A DNA stretch of 64,000 nt from DATHYU01 sp033722675 (GTDB lineage: Bacteria > Actinomycetota > Acidimicrobiia > Spongiisociales > UBA11373), in assembly GCA_033722675.1 (NCBI GenBank), contig JAWVYO010000001.1, forward strand, positions 1 to 64,000, read 5' to 3'. A program made the translations under genes and the position numbers. Position 1 is the first letter of the stretch. Each line of letters begins with the position of its first letter. Positions 1 to 7,828 of the stretch are shown here, one piece after another. The notes under the pieces are model-generated. The model was not told where the DNA came from. It searched no databases and worked only from the letters and a program-made list of their open reading frames with translations.

Positions 1-1
1 C

Positions 2-1027
2 CGGCCCGGCACGTCGGCCCGCGACCTCGACTCCGACGGGCCCGTCGCGAAGCTGAGCTCGAACGAGCTCGCCGACCCACCCATCCCCGAGGTCGTCGCC
101 GCCATCGCGGCCGCCGCCGGTGAGGTCAACCGGTATCCGGACAACACCCGCACGGCCCTCCGCGCGGCCCTGGCCGCCGAGCTGGGCGTGGACGCCGGGC
201 GCATCTGGGCGGGCGGCGCCAGCAACGAGCTCGGCACCCTGCTCGCGATCGCCTTCGGTGGCCCGGGCCGCACCATCGCCTACCCGTGGCCGTCCTTCTC
301 CCTGTACCCGATCGCGACGAGGACGGCGGGCTGTGAGGCGATCGAGGTGCCGCTCGACGCCGGGCACCGGGTGGACCTCGACGGGATGCGGCGGGCGCTA
401 CGGGACGACACCACGGTGGTCTTCGTCTGCAATCCGAACAACCCCTCGGCCACCCACGTGCCCTTCGACGATCTCGAGGCCTTCGTCGCCTCGGTGCCCG
501 AGGACGTGCTCGTGGTCGTCGACGAGGCGTACCACGAGTTCGCCACGGCTCCCGACCACGGCTCCGCGGTCGGCCTCGCCGCCGAACGTCCGAACGTTGC
601 GGTCACCCGGACCTTCTCCAAGGCCCACGGGCTCGCCGGGCTCCGCCTGGGGTACGTCGTCGCCGATCCGGGGATCCTCGACGGGATCCGCCGCATCCAG
701 ATCCCCTTCACCGTGACGGAGCTCGCCATGGCGGGCGCCATCGAGTCACTCCGCCATCCCGACGTGGTGGCCGACCGGGTCGCCCGGGTGGTGGCGGGCC
801 GGGACCTCCTCACCCGGGAGCTGCGCGTACGCGGCGTGCCGGTGACGGACAGCCAGACGAACTTCGTCTACGCCGAGCTCGGCGACGAAGCGGACCGCAT
901 CGTCGCGGGCCTGCTGGCCGAGGGTGTGATCGTGCGCGTGGTACCGCCGGAGGGGTTCGTCCGGATCTCGGTGGGGACCGACGACGAGACGAAGCGCTTC
1001 CTCGAGGCGTTCGACCGGGTCAGCTGA
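2..1027 (+). CDS. hisC: Class I/II PLP aminotransferase, histidinol-phosphate aminotransferase-like (5' end cut by window)
   Basis: The frame is open from base 2 with no start, so the N-terminus lies outside the window. The visible part opens with KLSSNELADPP, followed by a NRYPDN motif, both typical of the HisC/Pat branch of fold-type I aminotransferases. It contains the substrate/PLP loop CNPNNPS, the PLP-Asp region VVVDEAYHEF and the Schiff-base lysine in TRTFSKAHGLAG, and ends VRISVGTDDETKRFLEAF as HisC proteins do. The expected reaction is glutamate-dependent transamination of histidinol phosphate (or an aromatic amino acid if it is Pat-like). No other his gene is in view, so the substrate is inferred. 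Its 3' end overlaps the opposite-strand gene by 8 bp. Confidence 0.82.
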   Translation, partial: RPGTSARDLDSDGPVAKLSSNELADPPIPEVVAAIAAAAGEVNRYPDNTRTALRAALAAELGVDAGRIWAGGASNELGTLLAIAFGGPGRTIAYPWPSFSLYPIATRTAGCEAIEVPLDAGHRVDLDGMRRALRDDTTVVFVCNPNNPSATHVPFDDLEAFVASVPEDVLVVVDEAYHEFATAPDHGSAVGLAAERPNVAVTRTFSKAHGLAGLRLGYVVADPGILDGIRRIQIPFTVTELAMAGAIESLRHPDVVADRVARVVAGRDLLTRELRVRGVPVTDSQTNFVYAELGDEADRIVAGLLAEGVIVRVVPPEGFVRISVGTDDETKRFLEAFDRVS

Positions 1028-2000
1028 GCACGTAGAGGACGAGCCAGAAGATCCCCCCGGCGGCGAAGACGCCGTCGAGGTAGTGGAGGCTGCCGGGGAC
1101 CGACCCGACGAGGAAGAACCCGCCGGCGCGCATGAGCGTCCCGATGTTGCGACCGGCCACGAGGGCGATGGCGGCGCCACCGGAGGCCGCGACGGTGGGC
1201 CACAGGTCGTCGGTCCACACCGTTGCGGCGACCGCGCCTGCGGCGATCGCCGCCACCATGCCGACGACCACCGGGTCCACGCCGGTGATCTCCACCCGCG
1301 AGGTCACCCACGAGGCGGCGACGGCGACGGCGGCCACCACGAGGAAGGCGGTGGTGAGATCCTCCGAGCCGAGCCGCAGCAGGATGACGCTGGCGACCCC
1401 GAAGGTGCCGACGACGGCGACCACCACCGAGGCCGCGATCGATTCCATCGGCCGATGCCGCGGGGCGAGGACGGCCCATGCGAGCGCCCCGAGTGCGGCG
1501 AGGACGACGGCGCCCGCCGCGCCCGGCAGCCCGAACCGGTAGGTGGCGAGCGCTCCACCGGTGATACCGCCCAGCACCGGGACGGCCGAGACGACCAGGC
1601 CCCGCCGGGCAGCGACGTCGGTGATGTCGAAGGCCCACACGCCGCCCGCCAGCACGATCGTGACGGCGGTCCACTGCAACGAGATCGTGTTCGCGATCAG
1701 CAGTGCCGCGGCGATCGCTGCGACGAGGCCCACCTCCATCACGACCGGGTTGCGGACGGCGGTGGCGCCGCCGGAGACCGGCGGGAGCAGGGCGATCTCG
1801 TCGTCGTCCGTCACGGTCCGATCCGCACCGGCCTCGTCCCCGTTCACCCAGACCCGGGCGATGGAGAGCCCGCTGGCGAAACCGTCGCCGAACCGCTCCA
1901 CCGCGTTGTCGAGCACCTCTCCGACGGTCGCACCCGGGACCCGTGTGTCCGCCGTCCCGGCGGCCTCGCGCAGGTTGGCGAACAGCCGGAGACGAGGCAT
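1020..2000 (-). CDS. MoaD/ThiS-like domain fused to a polytopic membrane domain
   Basis: 326 aa. Residues 1-80 look like a MoaD ubiquitin-fold sulfur carrier: MPRLRLFANLREAAG start, a DNAVERFG helix, WVNGDEA, then a DDDEIALLPPVSGG end. In free MoaD that Gly-Gly is the C-terminus that is thiocarboxylated. Here it sits at residues 77-78 and is followed by about 245 residues forming roughly eight or nine hydrophobic segments. I do not recognise the membrane part. The start is fixed by coupling: its ATG overlaps the TGA of the upstream dehydratase by one base (TGATG). The sulfur carrier could be released by cleavage after GG, or the domain could have lost that role and act as a binding module. 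No other molybdopterin gene is nearby. Confidence 0.7.
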   Translation of the reverse strand: MPRLRLFANLREAAGTADTRVPGATVGEVLDNAVERFGDGFASGLSIARVWVNGDEAGADRTVTDDDEIALLPPVSGGATAVRNPVVMEVGLVAAIAAALLIANTISLQWTAVTIVLAGGVWAFDITDVAARRGLVVSAVPVLGGITGGALATYRFGLPGAAGAVVLAALGALAWAVLAPRHRPMESIAASVVVAVVGTFGVASVILLRLGSEDLTTAFLVVAAVAVAASWVTSRVEITGVDPVVVGMVAAIAAGAVAATVWTDDLWPTVAASGGAAIALVAGRNIGTLMRAGGFFLVGSVPGSLHYLDGVFAAGGIFWLVLYVLS

Positions 2001-2827
2001 CAGTCCACCGCCACCGATCCGACGATCACGGCCGTGTCGTCGGGGCGGGTCGTCTCGAAGGCGCGATGGTCGTCCGCCTGCCAGACGGTCGTGTCGAGGT
2101 CGGATCCCGGGAACACCATGTCGGTGAACCGGCATCCGAGCGAGGCGAGCCGGGTCGGATCGCCGTCGGCGAGGTGTTCGACGAGTCCGCCGGCGACGAG
2201 CGAGAGGCTGCCGAGGCCGTGGTTGATGACGCCCGGCAGCCCGACCATCTTCGCCGTGTTCTCGTCGAGGTGGATGGGGTTGTGGTCGCCCGAGGCCTCG
2301 GCGTAGCGCTGCGGCATGTCCTCGTCGACGTGGCGGGTGAAGGAGGTGACGACGTCGTCGCGCTCGATGGGCTCGGACCCCGACGCGGGGCGTTCGCCAC
2401 CGGAGCCGCCGCCCCGGACGACGATCGTCCAGTACTGGTCGACGACGGGTGTGAGCTCGATGTCGCGGAAGGCGATCTTGGCCACGTAGACGGCGTTGCG
2501 GCCCTTGTCGACCACCGAATCCAACGTCGGGACCATCACGAGGGTGTCGCCGGGCCGGATGGGGCGGTGGTAGACGAACTCCTGCCCGCCGTGGACGATC
2601 ATGAGCGGGTTGTCGACGCCCAGGTCGGGGTCGGCGGTGATGCCGCCCATGAGCGGGAACCCCGGCACGACCGAGAACACCGGCGGCGCCACCTGGTCGT
2701 CGGCGTCCGCCCGGTATCGAGGGTTCGCGTCGCCGGAGGCCTCGGCGTAGGCCTCGATCGCCTCGGCGGTGATCGTGGCCGTCTGCTCGTCGTACGTCTT
2801 CCCGGCGAGGTCGAAGTTCAGCGGCAT
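2000..2827 (-). CDS. Double-hotdog MaoC-type (3R)-hydroxyacyl dehydratase
   Basis: 275 aa, the size of a fused two-hotdog dehydratase. Residues 1-145 resemble the N-terminal MaoC (FAS1-like) half, with PPVFSVVPGFPLMGG and HGGQEFVYHRPIRPGD. Residues 160-275 are the catalytic MaoC half: the motif YAEASGDHNPIHLDE holds the Asp-His pair of the hydratase-2 family, followed by LPGVINHGLGS. Such proteins hydrate or dehydrate 3-hydroxyacyl-CoA or -ACP in fatty acid or side-chain metabolism. A GGGAG-like Shine-Dalgarno lies just before the ATG and a TACCCT -10-like element about 30 bp upstream. The gene is translationally coupled to the downstream MoaD-membrane fusion. Confidence 0.85.
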   Translation of the reverse strand: MPLNFDLAGKTYDEQTATITAEAIEAYAEASGDANPRYRADADDQVAPPVFSVVPGFPLMGGITADPDLGVDNPLMIVHGGQEFVYHRPIRPGDTLVMVPTLDSVVDKGRNAVYVAKIAFRDIELTPVVDQYWTIVVRGGGSGGERPASGSEPIERDDVVTSFTRHVDEDMPQRYAEASGDHNPIHLDENTAKMVGLPGVINHGLGSLSLVAGGLVEHLADGDPTRLASLGCRFTDMVFPGSDLDTTVWQADDHRAFETTRPDDTAVIVGSVAVD

Positions 2828-2883
2828 GCGTGGCTCCCGTGCGAGGTCGTCCCGAGGGTACTGCGGATGCGGCCCGCCACCGA

Positions 2884-3606
2884 TCAGTCGGGGACCAGGG
2901 CGGCGACGTCGGTCGGCGTGCGGACGCCGTCGATGCGCAGCCGGGCCGCCCGCAGCACGGCCGGCGGGATCGCCCGGTCCCGCCAGCGGAGCACCCGGCG
3001 CTCGAGGCGCACGGCGTCGGGATCTCGCTCGGCGAGGAGCGCCTCGGCCTCGCGGCGGGCACCGTCGACGGCGAGCGCCGCCGCCCCGAGGGTGGCCAGC
3101 AGACCCGGACCGCCGGCGCCCGGCCGGACCGCCATCACCCGGGGCAGGCGCACCGGGAGGTCGTGACCGCCGAGGTGGGCGACGCCACCGGGTCCCACGA
3201 GGACGCCCACCGCGGCGCCGAGCTCCGCTCGGAGGTCTGCCGCGGCCGACGGCGTCCCGTCGACGAAGGGCACCGCGCCGACACGATGGGCCAGCGCCGC
3301 GGCGTCGCGCGACGGGTCGCCGAGCTCGAGGACGCCGAGTTCCGCGGCGGCGCCCACGTAGTCGCCGAACGCGCGAAGGGCCGTCGCCAGCGGCCCGGGG
3401 TCGAGGTCGGCGACGACGGCGAGTCGCCGCGGCGGGTCGCCCGGCCGCATCTCCGACACGAGCGTCCCGGCGAGGTCCTCGAGCGCGGAGGCCGCGACGA
3501 CCGTGCGTCCGGGAGCGAGGCCGGTGCCGGGCGGGAGTCCGTCGAGCAGCCCGTCGAGGAGCAGCCGCCGGGCGTCCACCGGGTCGAGCTCGAGCGGCGC
3601 CGTCAC
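2884..3606 (-). CDS. Hypothetical protein, 240 aa
   Basis: I do not recognise a family. The protein is soluble-looking, rich in Ala, Leu and Arg, with a glycine-rich stretch GVLVGPGGVAHLGGHDLP near residues 140-158 and a C-terminal segment ending RTPTDVAALVPD. A GTG start at 3606 is chosen because a TACGCT -10 element ends 7 bases upstream (leaderless spacing) and because longer versions would run through the divergent HMG-CoA-lyase-like gene. The high coding bias and the position between two metabolic genes support a real gene. Function unknown. Confidence 0.6.
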   Translation of the reverse strand: MTAPLELDPVDARRLLLDGLLDGLPPGTGLAPGRTVVAASALEDLAGTLVSEMRPGDPPRRLAVVADLDPGPLATALRAFGDYVGAAAELGVLELGDPSRDAAALAHRVGAVPFVDGTPSAAADLRAELGAAVGVLVGPGGVAHLGGHDLPVRLPRVMAVRPGAGGPGLLATLGAAALAVDGARREAEALLAERDPDAVRLERRVLRWRDRAIPPAVLRAARLRIDGVRTPTDVAALVPD

Positions 3607-3613
3607 GGCGGGG

Positions 3614-3619
3614 AGCGTA
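3614..3619 (-). promoter_or_regulatory. -10 element TACGCT of the 2884-3606 gene
   Basis: TACGCT read on the minus strand, 7 nt from the GTG at 3606. This spacing implies transcription starting at the start codon (leaderless). It supports that start. Confidence 0.55.
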
Positions 3620-3624
3620 TCCGC

Positions 3625-3630
3625 GAGAAT
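3625..3630 (+). promoter_or_regulatory. -10 element GAGAAT of the HMG-CoA-lyase-like gene
   Basis: GAGAAT lies 6 nt before the ATG at 3637, fitting a NANNNT leaderless promoter. It is only 5 bp from the divergent -10 element, so the two promoters share their core region. Confidence 0.45.
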
Positions 3631-3636
3631 GGGACG

Positions 3637-4530
3637 ATGCGCGTGGACATCGTCGAAGTGGGGGCCCGGGACGGACTGCAGGCCGAAGAACGGGTCCTGC
3701 CGGTGGCCGTCCGGCTCGAACTCGTCGAACGCTGTGTCGCGGCCGGTGCCCGTCGGGTGGAGGTGTGCTCCTTCGCCCACCCGCGGCTCGTGCCGCAGAT
3801 GGCCGGGGCCGAGGAGATCGTCGCGTCCCTCCCGGCCGATCGGTCGTGGTCGGCGATCGGCCTCGTCCTCAACGATCGCGGCCTCGACCGGGCGATGGCG
3901 ACCACGCTCGACGAGATCAACGTCGTGGCCTACGCCTCCGACGGGTACGCCGGCAAGAACACGGGGGCCGGAGCCGAGGAACGCAATCGCGAGGCGGCGG
4001 AGTTGGCGGAGCGGGCCGCGTCGGAGGGCCGACGCGTGAGCGTGACGATCTCGGTCGCCTTCGGGGACCCGGTGGAGGGTCCGGTGGATCCCGCACGGGT
4101 GGGGGCGATCGCAGCGACGATGGCCGAGTCGGGGGCGCACGAGATCGCGCTGGGCGACACGGCCGGGGTGGGGACGCCGCCGGACGTCGGACGGGTGCTC
4201 GCCGAGGTTCGGCGCGCCGCTCCCGGGACGGCGCTGCGGGCCCACTTCCACAACACGCACAACACCGGCTACGCCAACGTCGCCGCCGCGCTCGACGCAG
4301 GGATCGACGCCCTCGACGCCTCGGTGGGCGGATTCGGCGGCAGTCCCTTCGCCCCGGAGGCGGGCGGGAACGTCGCGACCGAGGACGTCGCCTGGATGCT
4401 CGGACGCATGGGGGTCGAGACCGGACTGGACGCCCGGGCGCTGGCCGAGACCGGCACCTGGCTGGCCGAAGCCCTCGGGCACCCCGAACCGCGGGCGATG
4501 CTGGCCCGGGCCGGGACCTGGCCGCCCTAG
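3637..4530 (+). CDS. Hydroxymethylglutaryl-CoA lyase family protein (active-site Cys replaced by Ser)
   Basis: 297 aa, normal length for bacterial HMG-CoA lyase, which splits HMG-CoA into acetoacetate and acetyl-CoA in leucine degradation. The TIM-barrel signature is intact: ARDGLQ (Arg11, Asp12, Gln15), CSFAHP, VAYASDGY, metal-binding His203 and His205 in RAHFHNTHNTGY, and the loop GGFGGSPFAPEAGGNVATED. In characterised lyases that loop reads GGCPYA with a catalytic cysteine; here position 236 is serine, at the same 33-residue distance from the first metal His. It may be a low-activity or altered-substrate aldolase of the DRE-TIM superfamily. The 3' end overlaps the convergent lipoprotein gene by 4 bp. 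Confidence 0.8.
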   Translation: MRVDIVEVGARDGLQAEERVLPVAVRLELVERCVAAGARRVEVCSFAHPRLVPQMAGAEEIVASLPADRSWSAIGLVLNDRGLDRAMATTLDEINVVAYASDGYAGKNTGAGAEERNREAAELAERAASEGRRVSVTISVAFGDPVEGPVDPARVGAIAATMAESGAHEIALGDTAGVGTPPDVGRVLAEVRRAAPGTALRAHFHNTHNTGYANVAAALDAGIDALDASVGGFGGSPFAPEAGGNVATEDVAWMLGRMGVETGLDARALAETGTWLAEALGHPEPRAMLARAGTWPP

Positions 4531-5711
4531 GCGTCCTCGTCCTCGTCCTCGGGTTCGGGCACCGTCACGGTGAAGGACACCTCGATCGGGTCGAGCGTGT
4601 CGTCGAGTCCGGGCTGGTCGAGACCGGACGGTTCGCCGTCCTCGTCGAAGTCGACGAGGACCCGAGCGACGAGGTCGTACTCCCCCGGCTCCAGGGCCGG
4701 GTCGAGCTCGACGACGAGGCCCTCGAACTCCCCCGCCTCGAGCAGGTCCGTCGTGGCGAGGACGTCCGCGCCGTCGACGATCTCGACGAATCCGGCCGAC
4801 GGGAGCCCGACGGTCCCGAGCACGACGGCGTCGCCGTCGGCCGACTCCTGGTCCTCCACGGCGAGGATCGTCGGCGTGAGCCGGACCACGGTCACGAAAG
4901 CAGTGGTGCGCAGCTCGGCGCCCTCGACGTCCTGGGCGGGCGGGTCGAAGTCGTCGCCGGGCACGAACACCCCGTTCTCGTCACGGTCCACGTAGGCGAT
5001 GGCGACGAGGGGGGCGCTCTCCAGGAGGGGCGGCGACAGGTCGACGGTGACGGACCCCGACGGTCCTGCCTCGACGAGGCCACTGCGGCCGACGAGCACG
5101 TCGGGCTCGCCGGGCTGCTCGGGGTCGCTCGTCCAGATCCCGACGAACCCGGCGGCAGGCAGGTCGATCGTCTCCACGACCACCGCCTCGCCGTCGGATC
5201 GCTGGTCCGCGAAGGCGAGCTCGCCGGGCCCGAGGGGCGGCAGGAGGTCGATCGACGCCACGGCGGTCGCGTCCTCGCCGTTCGCCGTCGTGGCCGGGAG
5301 GTCGACGACGTCGTCCGGCGGCTCGTAGGTGAAGGCTCCGTCCTCGTCGACGTCGACGTGGAGCCGGGCGTGGACGGTGATGGGCTCGGTGAGGGGGACG
5401 AACAGCGGGACCTCGACGTTGGCCACGACGCCGCGGGCGAGCACGTCACCGATGCCGATGATCTCGCCGGGGACCCCGTCCTCGTCGATTCGCAACACGA
5501 CGAAGCCGGGCGCGGGCATGACGACCGAGTCGACCGTCACGATCGTGCCCTCCACCTTCTGGTCGGTGAAGACGATGTCGGCGGGCCCGGTCGGCACGGC
5601 GGTGGGCGGTGCGGTGGTGGTCGTGGTGGTGGTCGTGCCCGCGGACTCGTACTCGAGGCCGCAACCGGCGACGAGCAGGAGGAGGGCGAGCGCGGGGGCG
5701 AGGCGGCGCAT
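4527..5711 (-). CDS. Lipoprotein with three DUF7282-like repeats
   Basis: 394 aa. An N-terminal signal with lipobox LLLVAGC is followed by a linker containing eight threonines. Three repeats of about 110 residues each begin with a D-Q signature: FTDQKVEGTIVTVDSVVMP, FADQRSDGEAVVVETIDLP and VEDQESADGDAVVLGTVGLP, each followed by an aromatic-Val pattern (GFVVLRID, GFVGIWTSD, GFVEIVDG) and a D-E-D-G/DENG acidic turn. This matches the small secreted repeat domain known as DUF7282. The C-terminus is acidic (EPEDEDEDA). It is probably an outer-surface, possibly calcium-binding, protein. The ATG start is supported by a TACGCT -10 nine bases upstream. Confidence 0.72.
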   Translation of the reverse strand: MRRLAPALALLLLVAGCGLEYESAGTTTTTTTTAPPTAVPTGPADIVFTDQKVEGTIVTVDSVVMPAPGFVVLRIDEDGVPGEIIGIGDVLARGVVANVEVPLFVPLTEPITVHARLHVDVDEDGAFTYEPPDDVVDLPATTANGEDATAVASIDLLPPLGPGELAFADQRSDGEAVVVETIDLPAAGFVGIWTSDPEQPGEPDVLVGRSGLVEAGPSGSVTVDLSPPLLESAPLVAIAYVDRDENGVFVPGDDFDPPAQDVEGAELRTTAFVTVVRLTPTILAVEDQESADGDAVVLGTVGLPSAGFVEIVDGADVLATTDLLEAGEFEGLVVELDPALEPGEYDLVARVLVDFDEDGEPSGLDQPGLDDTLDPIEVSFTVTVPEPEDEDEDA

Positions 5712-5720
5712 CAGGTCGCG

Positions 5721-5726
5721 AGCGTA
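5721..5726 (-). promoter_or_regulatory. -10 element TACGCT of the triple-repeat lipoprotein gene
   Basis: Minus-strand TACGCT, 9 nt from the ATG at 5711. The leader is absent or a few bases long. Confidence 0.5.
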
Positions 5727-5732
5727 CCGGCG

Positions 5733-6431
5733 TCAGCCGCGGGCGGGGAGCTCCGCGACCCAGGCCCGGAACAGGTCGCGCGCCATCGCCTCCTGGGCGA
5801 CGGCGACCTCGGCGACCGCCGACCGGAGCGCCCCGGGGTCCACACCCTGGTCCCGCAGCCGTTCTGGACCGACGTGCTCGATCCAGTCGGCCACCATGTC
5901 GGGATCGGCTTCGGGGTGCGCCTGGATGGCGAGCGCCGATCCCCGTCTGAAGGCGTGGGGATAGCGGTCGGTGCGGGCGAGCACCGTGGCACCGGGAGGC
6001 ACCTCGAAGGTGTCCTGGTGCCAGACGACGGTCGGACGGTCCAGGTGGCGGACCACGGGATCCTCGAACCCTCCGGGCGTGCGCTCGACCTCGACGACGC
6101 CGATCTCGGGACCCTCCTCGCCGAGGTGGGCGCGACCGCCGAGGGCATCGGCGAGGAGCTGCGCGCCGAGGCAGATGCCGAGCGTCGGGACGTCGCGGTC
6201 CACGACCTCGGCGAGGAAGCGCTTCTCGTCGACGAGCCACGGGTGGTCGTCCTCGTCGTAGGCGCCCATCTCACCGCCGAGCACGACGACGGCGTCCCAC
6301 CCGTCGGGGCCGGGGAGCCGATCGCCCCGGTGGAGGTGCACGGCGACCCGGTCTGCCTCCACCTCGTCGAGGACGGCGTCGAGGTGGCCGGGTGTGATGT
6401 CGTCGCCGTGCTGGAGGATCAGCACTCTCAC
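5733..6431 (-). CDS. Class I glutamine amidotransferase (GATase1)
   Basis: 232 aa. It carries the GATase1 nucleophile elbow GICLGAQLLADALGG (Cys) and the His-Glu pair in IQAHPEADPDM, plus VLGGEMGAYDE near the oxyanion region. This resembles the stand-alone GuaA-N-like amidotransferases that hydrolyse glutamine or act on gamma-glutamyl compounds. The synthase partner is not visible. The GTG at 6431 is chosen because it overlaps the stop of the upstream channel-like gene as GTGA, and because it places VRVLILQHG at the N-terminus as expected for the fold. An upstream extension would run into the neighbouring gene. Confidence 0.82.
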   Translation of the reverse strand: MRVLILQHGDDITPGHLDAVLDEVEADRVAVHLHRGDRLPGPDGWDAVVVLGGEMGAYDEDDHPWLVDEKRFLAEVVDRDVPTLGICLGAQLLADALGGRAHLGEEGPEIGVVEVERTPGGFEDPVVRHLDRPTVVWHQDTFEVPPGATVLARTDRYPHAFRRGSALAIQAHPEADPDMVADWIEHVGPERLRDQGVDPGALRSAVAEVAVAQEAMARDLFRAWVAELPARG

Positions 6432-7549
6432 GTCGGGGTCTCCTCGGGAACGTCGGACGCCCGGGTCCGCCGCCCCCACCGACGGACGCGCGGCGGCCGC
6501 ATGCCCGGCGTGCTCCGATCCGCCACCCACGGGGCGTAGGGCGCCATCGTGATCTCGGCGAGCGAAAGCAGCACCGTGTCGTAGTTGACCCGCCATCCGG
6601 CGAAGTCGAGCCATGCCTGATCACGGTCGGCGACGATGGGAAGACCCGCCTCGGCGAGGGTGTCGAGGGCCTCGTCGAACTCGGGACGCGTGATGCTGAT
6701 GGGATCGCCCTGGGACGGGTCCGGGTCGTACTCGATGCCGAAGAAGTCGGCGATGCGACGAAGGGAGATGAACCCGGCCCGGATCGCCAGCGCCGCCTCC
6801 GGCACCCGCGGCAGGTCGATCGACGACTCCATGAGCGATGCTCCGTCGAGCACGGTGCCCGCGGCGGTGACCCAGTGCCGGTCGGGCTGCGGTGAGCGGA
6901 AGAAGGTGAGCGCCGGGAACGTCGTGTGGGACTCTTCGACGTCGGCGAACCACGTCTCCCAGTCCCGCCAGAGGTCGGCGAGCCTGTCGAGCTGTCCGAT
7001 GCCGTGGAACCGCCTGAGCATGGTGACGGCCGACGGCGGGGTGCCGGCGCGGACCTCCAGCAGTGCGACGTGCGTCTCGCGCCGGGAGAAGGCCGCGTAG
7101 ATGGCGGGGAGGTAGGTGATGAGCATGGCGACGAGGGCCAGGCCGAGGCCGGCCTCCACGAAGGCGAGGATGCGGAGGCCCGTCCCGTCGACCGATGCGA
7201 ACCCGAGGGTGAGCAGCGAGGACCCACTGACGTGGAAGGCCCGCGCCCATCCCTCCTGTTCGATCGCCCACTCCATCGCCATGAACCCGACGGTGATGAG
7301 TGTGAGCCAGACGGCGACGAGCACGAGGAGCCCGACCGGCGCGAAGTAGGCCATCACCCGGTCCCGCCAGTCGAAGGAGCGCCGGGGCCCGGTGATGAGG
7401 GCGAACGCACGGCGGAGGCCGCGGAACACGATCCGGGCGAGCAGGTTCTGCGACGCCCGCGGGAGGATCACGGTCTGGACGGCCGACAGCAGGGTCCAGG
7501 CGGCAAGGAGGGAGCCGGCGGCGAACACGGCGATGCGGAGGACGATCAC
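6428..7549 (-). CDS. Membrane protein with ion-channel-like pore region
   Basis: 373 aa. Hydrophobic segments lie near residues 5-27, 70-92 and 120-150. Between the last two is SGSSLLTLGFASVDG, which resembles the pore loop T-x-G-F/Y-x of two-TM (Ion_trans_2) potassium channels. Residues 165-373 form a soluble cytosolic region with no recognised domain. It is probably a cation channel-like protein, but the selectivity filter is not canonical, so this is tentative. The GTG start is 6 nt from a TAGGCT -10. The downstream amidotransferase is coupled by a GTGA overlap. Confidence 0.62.
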   Translation of the reverse strand: MIVLRIAVFAAGSLLAAWTLLSAVQTVILPRASQNLLARIVFRGLRRAFALITGPRRSFDWRDRVMAYFAPVGLLVLVAVWLTLITVGFMAMEWAIEQEGWARAFHVSGSSLLTLGFASVDGTGLRILAFVEAGLGLALVAMLITYLPAIYAAFSRRETHVALLEVRAGTPPSAVTMLRRFHGIGQLDRLADLWRDWETWFADVEESHTTFPALTFFRSPQPDRHWVTAAGTVLDGASLMESSIDLPRVPEAALAIRAGFISLRRIADFFGIEYDPDPSQGDPISITRPEFDEALDTLAEAGLPIVADRDQAWLDFAGWRVNYDTVLLSLAEITMAPYAPWVADRSTPGMRPPRVRRWGRRTRASDVPEETPT

Positions 7550-7555
7550 GCCGGG

Positions 7556-7561
7556 AGCCTA
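7556..7561 (-). promoter_or_regulatory. -10 element TAGGCT of the channel-like gene
   Basis: Minus-strand TAGGCT, 6 nt from the GTG at 7549. Leaderless spacing fixes that start. Confidence 0.55.
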
Positions 7562-7613
7562 CCGAGGGGCGGTCGCCCGCCTCCGTCGGGGGCGGAACGC
7601 CGGGACGCCGTGG

Positions 7614-7619
7614 GATGAT
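7614..7619 (+). promoter_or_regulatory. -10 element GATGAT of the small zinc-ribbon gene
   Basis: GATGAT is 7 nt before the ATG at 7627. Two earlier in-frame ATGs lie inside this element, so they are unlikely starts. Confidence 0.35.
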
Positions 7620-7626
7620 GGTCGTC

Positions 7627-7800
7627 ATGGACGCCGTCCCCGATCGGATCACCTGCGTGGAGTGCGGTGGCGAGGCTCCGCTCCAGTCGTTCGCCCCGCC
7701 CGAGGGCTTCGTCGGGGGCGACGTCGTCGCCTTCGCGTGCGTGGACTGCGACCACCGCATGGACCTCGTTCTGGAAGCGGGCGAGGGGCACGGTGAGTAG
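7627..7800 (+). CDS. Small zinc-ribbon-like protein, 57 aa
   Basis: Two Cys-x2-Cys pairs (CVECGG and CVDCDH) separated by about 28 residues make a one-domain zinc ribbon, flanked by an acidic C-terminus. In-frame ATGs at 7615 and 7618 are possible, but the one at 7627 has leaderless promoter spacing. Function unknown; such mini-ribbons often bind nucleic acid or a partner protein. Its TAG stop overlaps the -10 element of the next gene. Confidence 0.6.
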   Translation: MDAVPDRITCVECGGEAPLQSFAPPEGFVGGDVVAFACVDCDHRMDLVLEAGEGHGE

Positions 7801-7803
7801 CCT
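7798..7803 (+). promoter_or_regulatory. -10 element TAGCCT of the EF-hand protein gene
   Basis: TAGCCT overlaps the preceding stop codon. A transcript from here would have a leader of about 19 nt carrying the GGGAGAGG Shine-Dalgarno before the ATG at 7829. Confidence 0.4.
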
Positions 7804-7828
7804 GATCTCCGAGCTACGAGGGAGAGGC

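Noticed and set aside
2769..6539. A 1256-codon open frame on the plus strand across several minus-strand genes
   Set aside because: It is Arg/Gly/Asp-rich, antisense to genes with clear families (lipoprotein, amidotransferase), and typical of spurious frames at this GC content.
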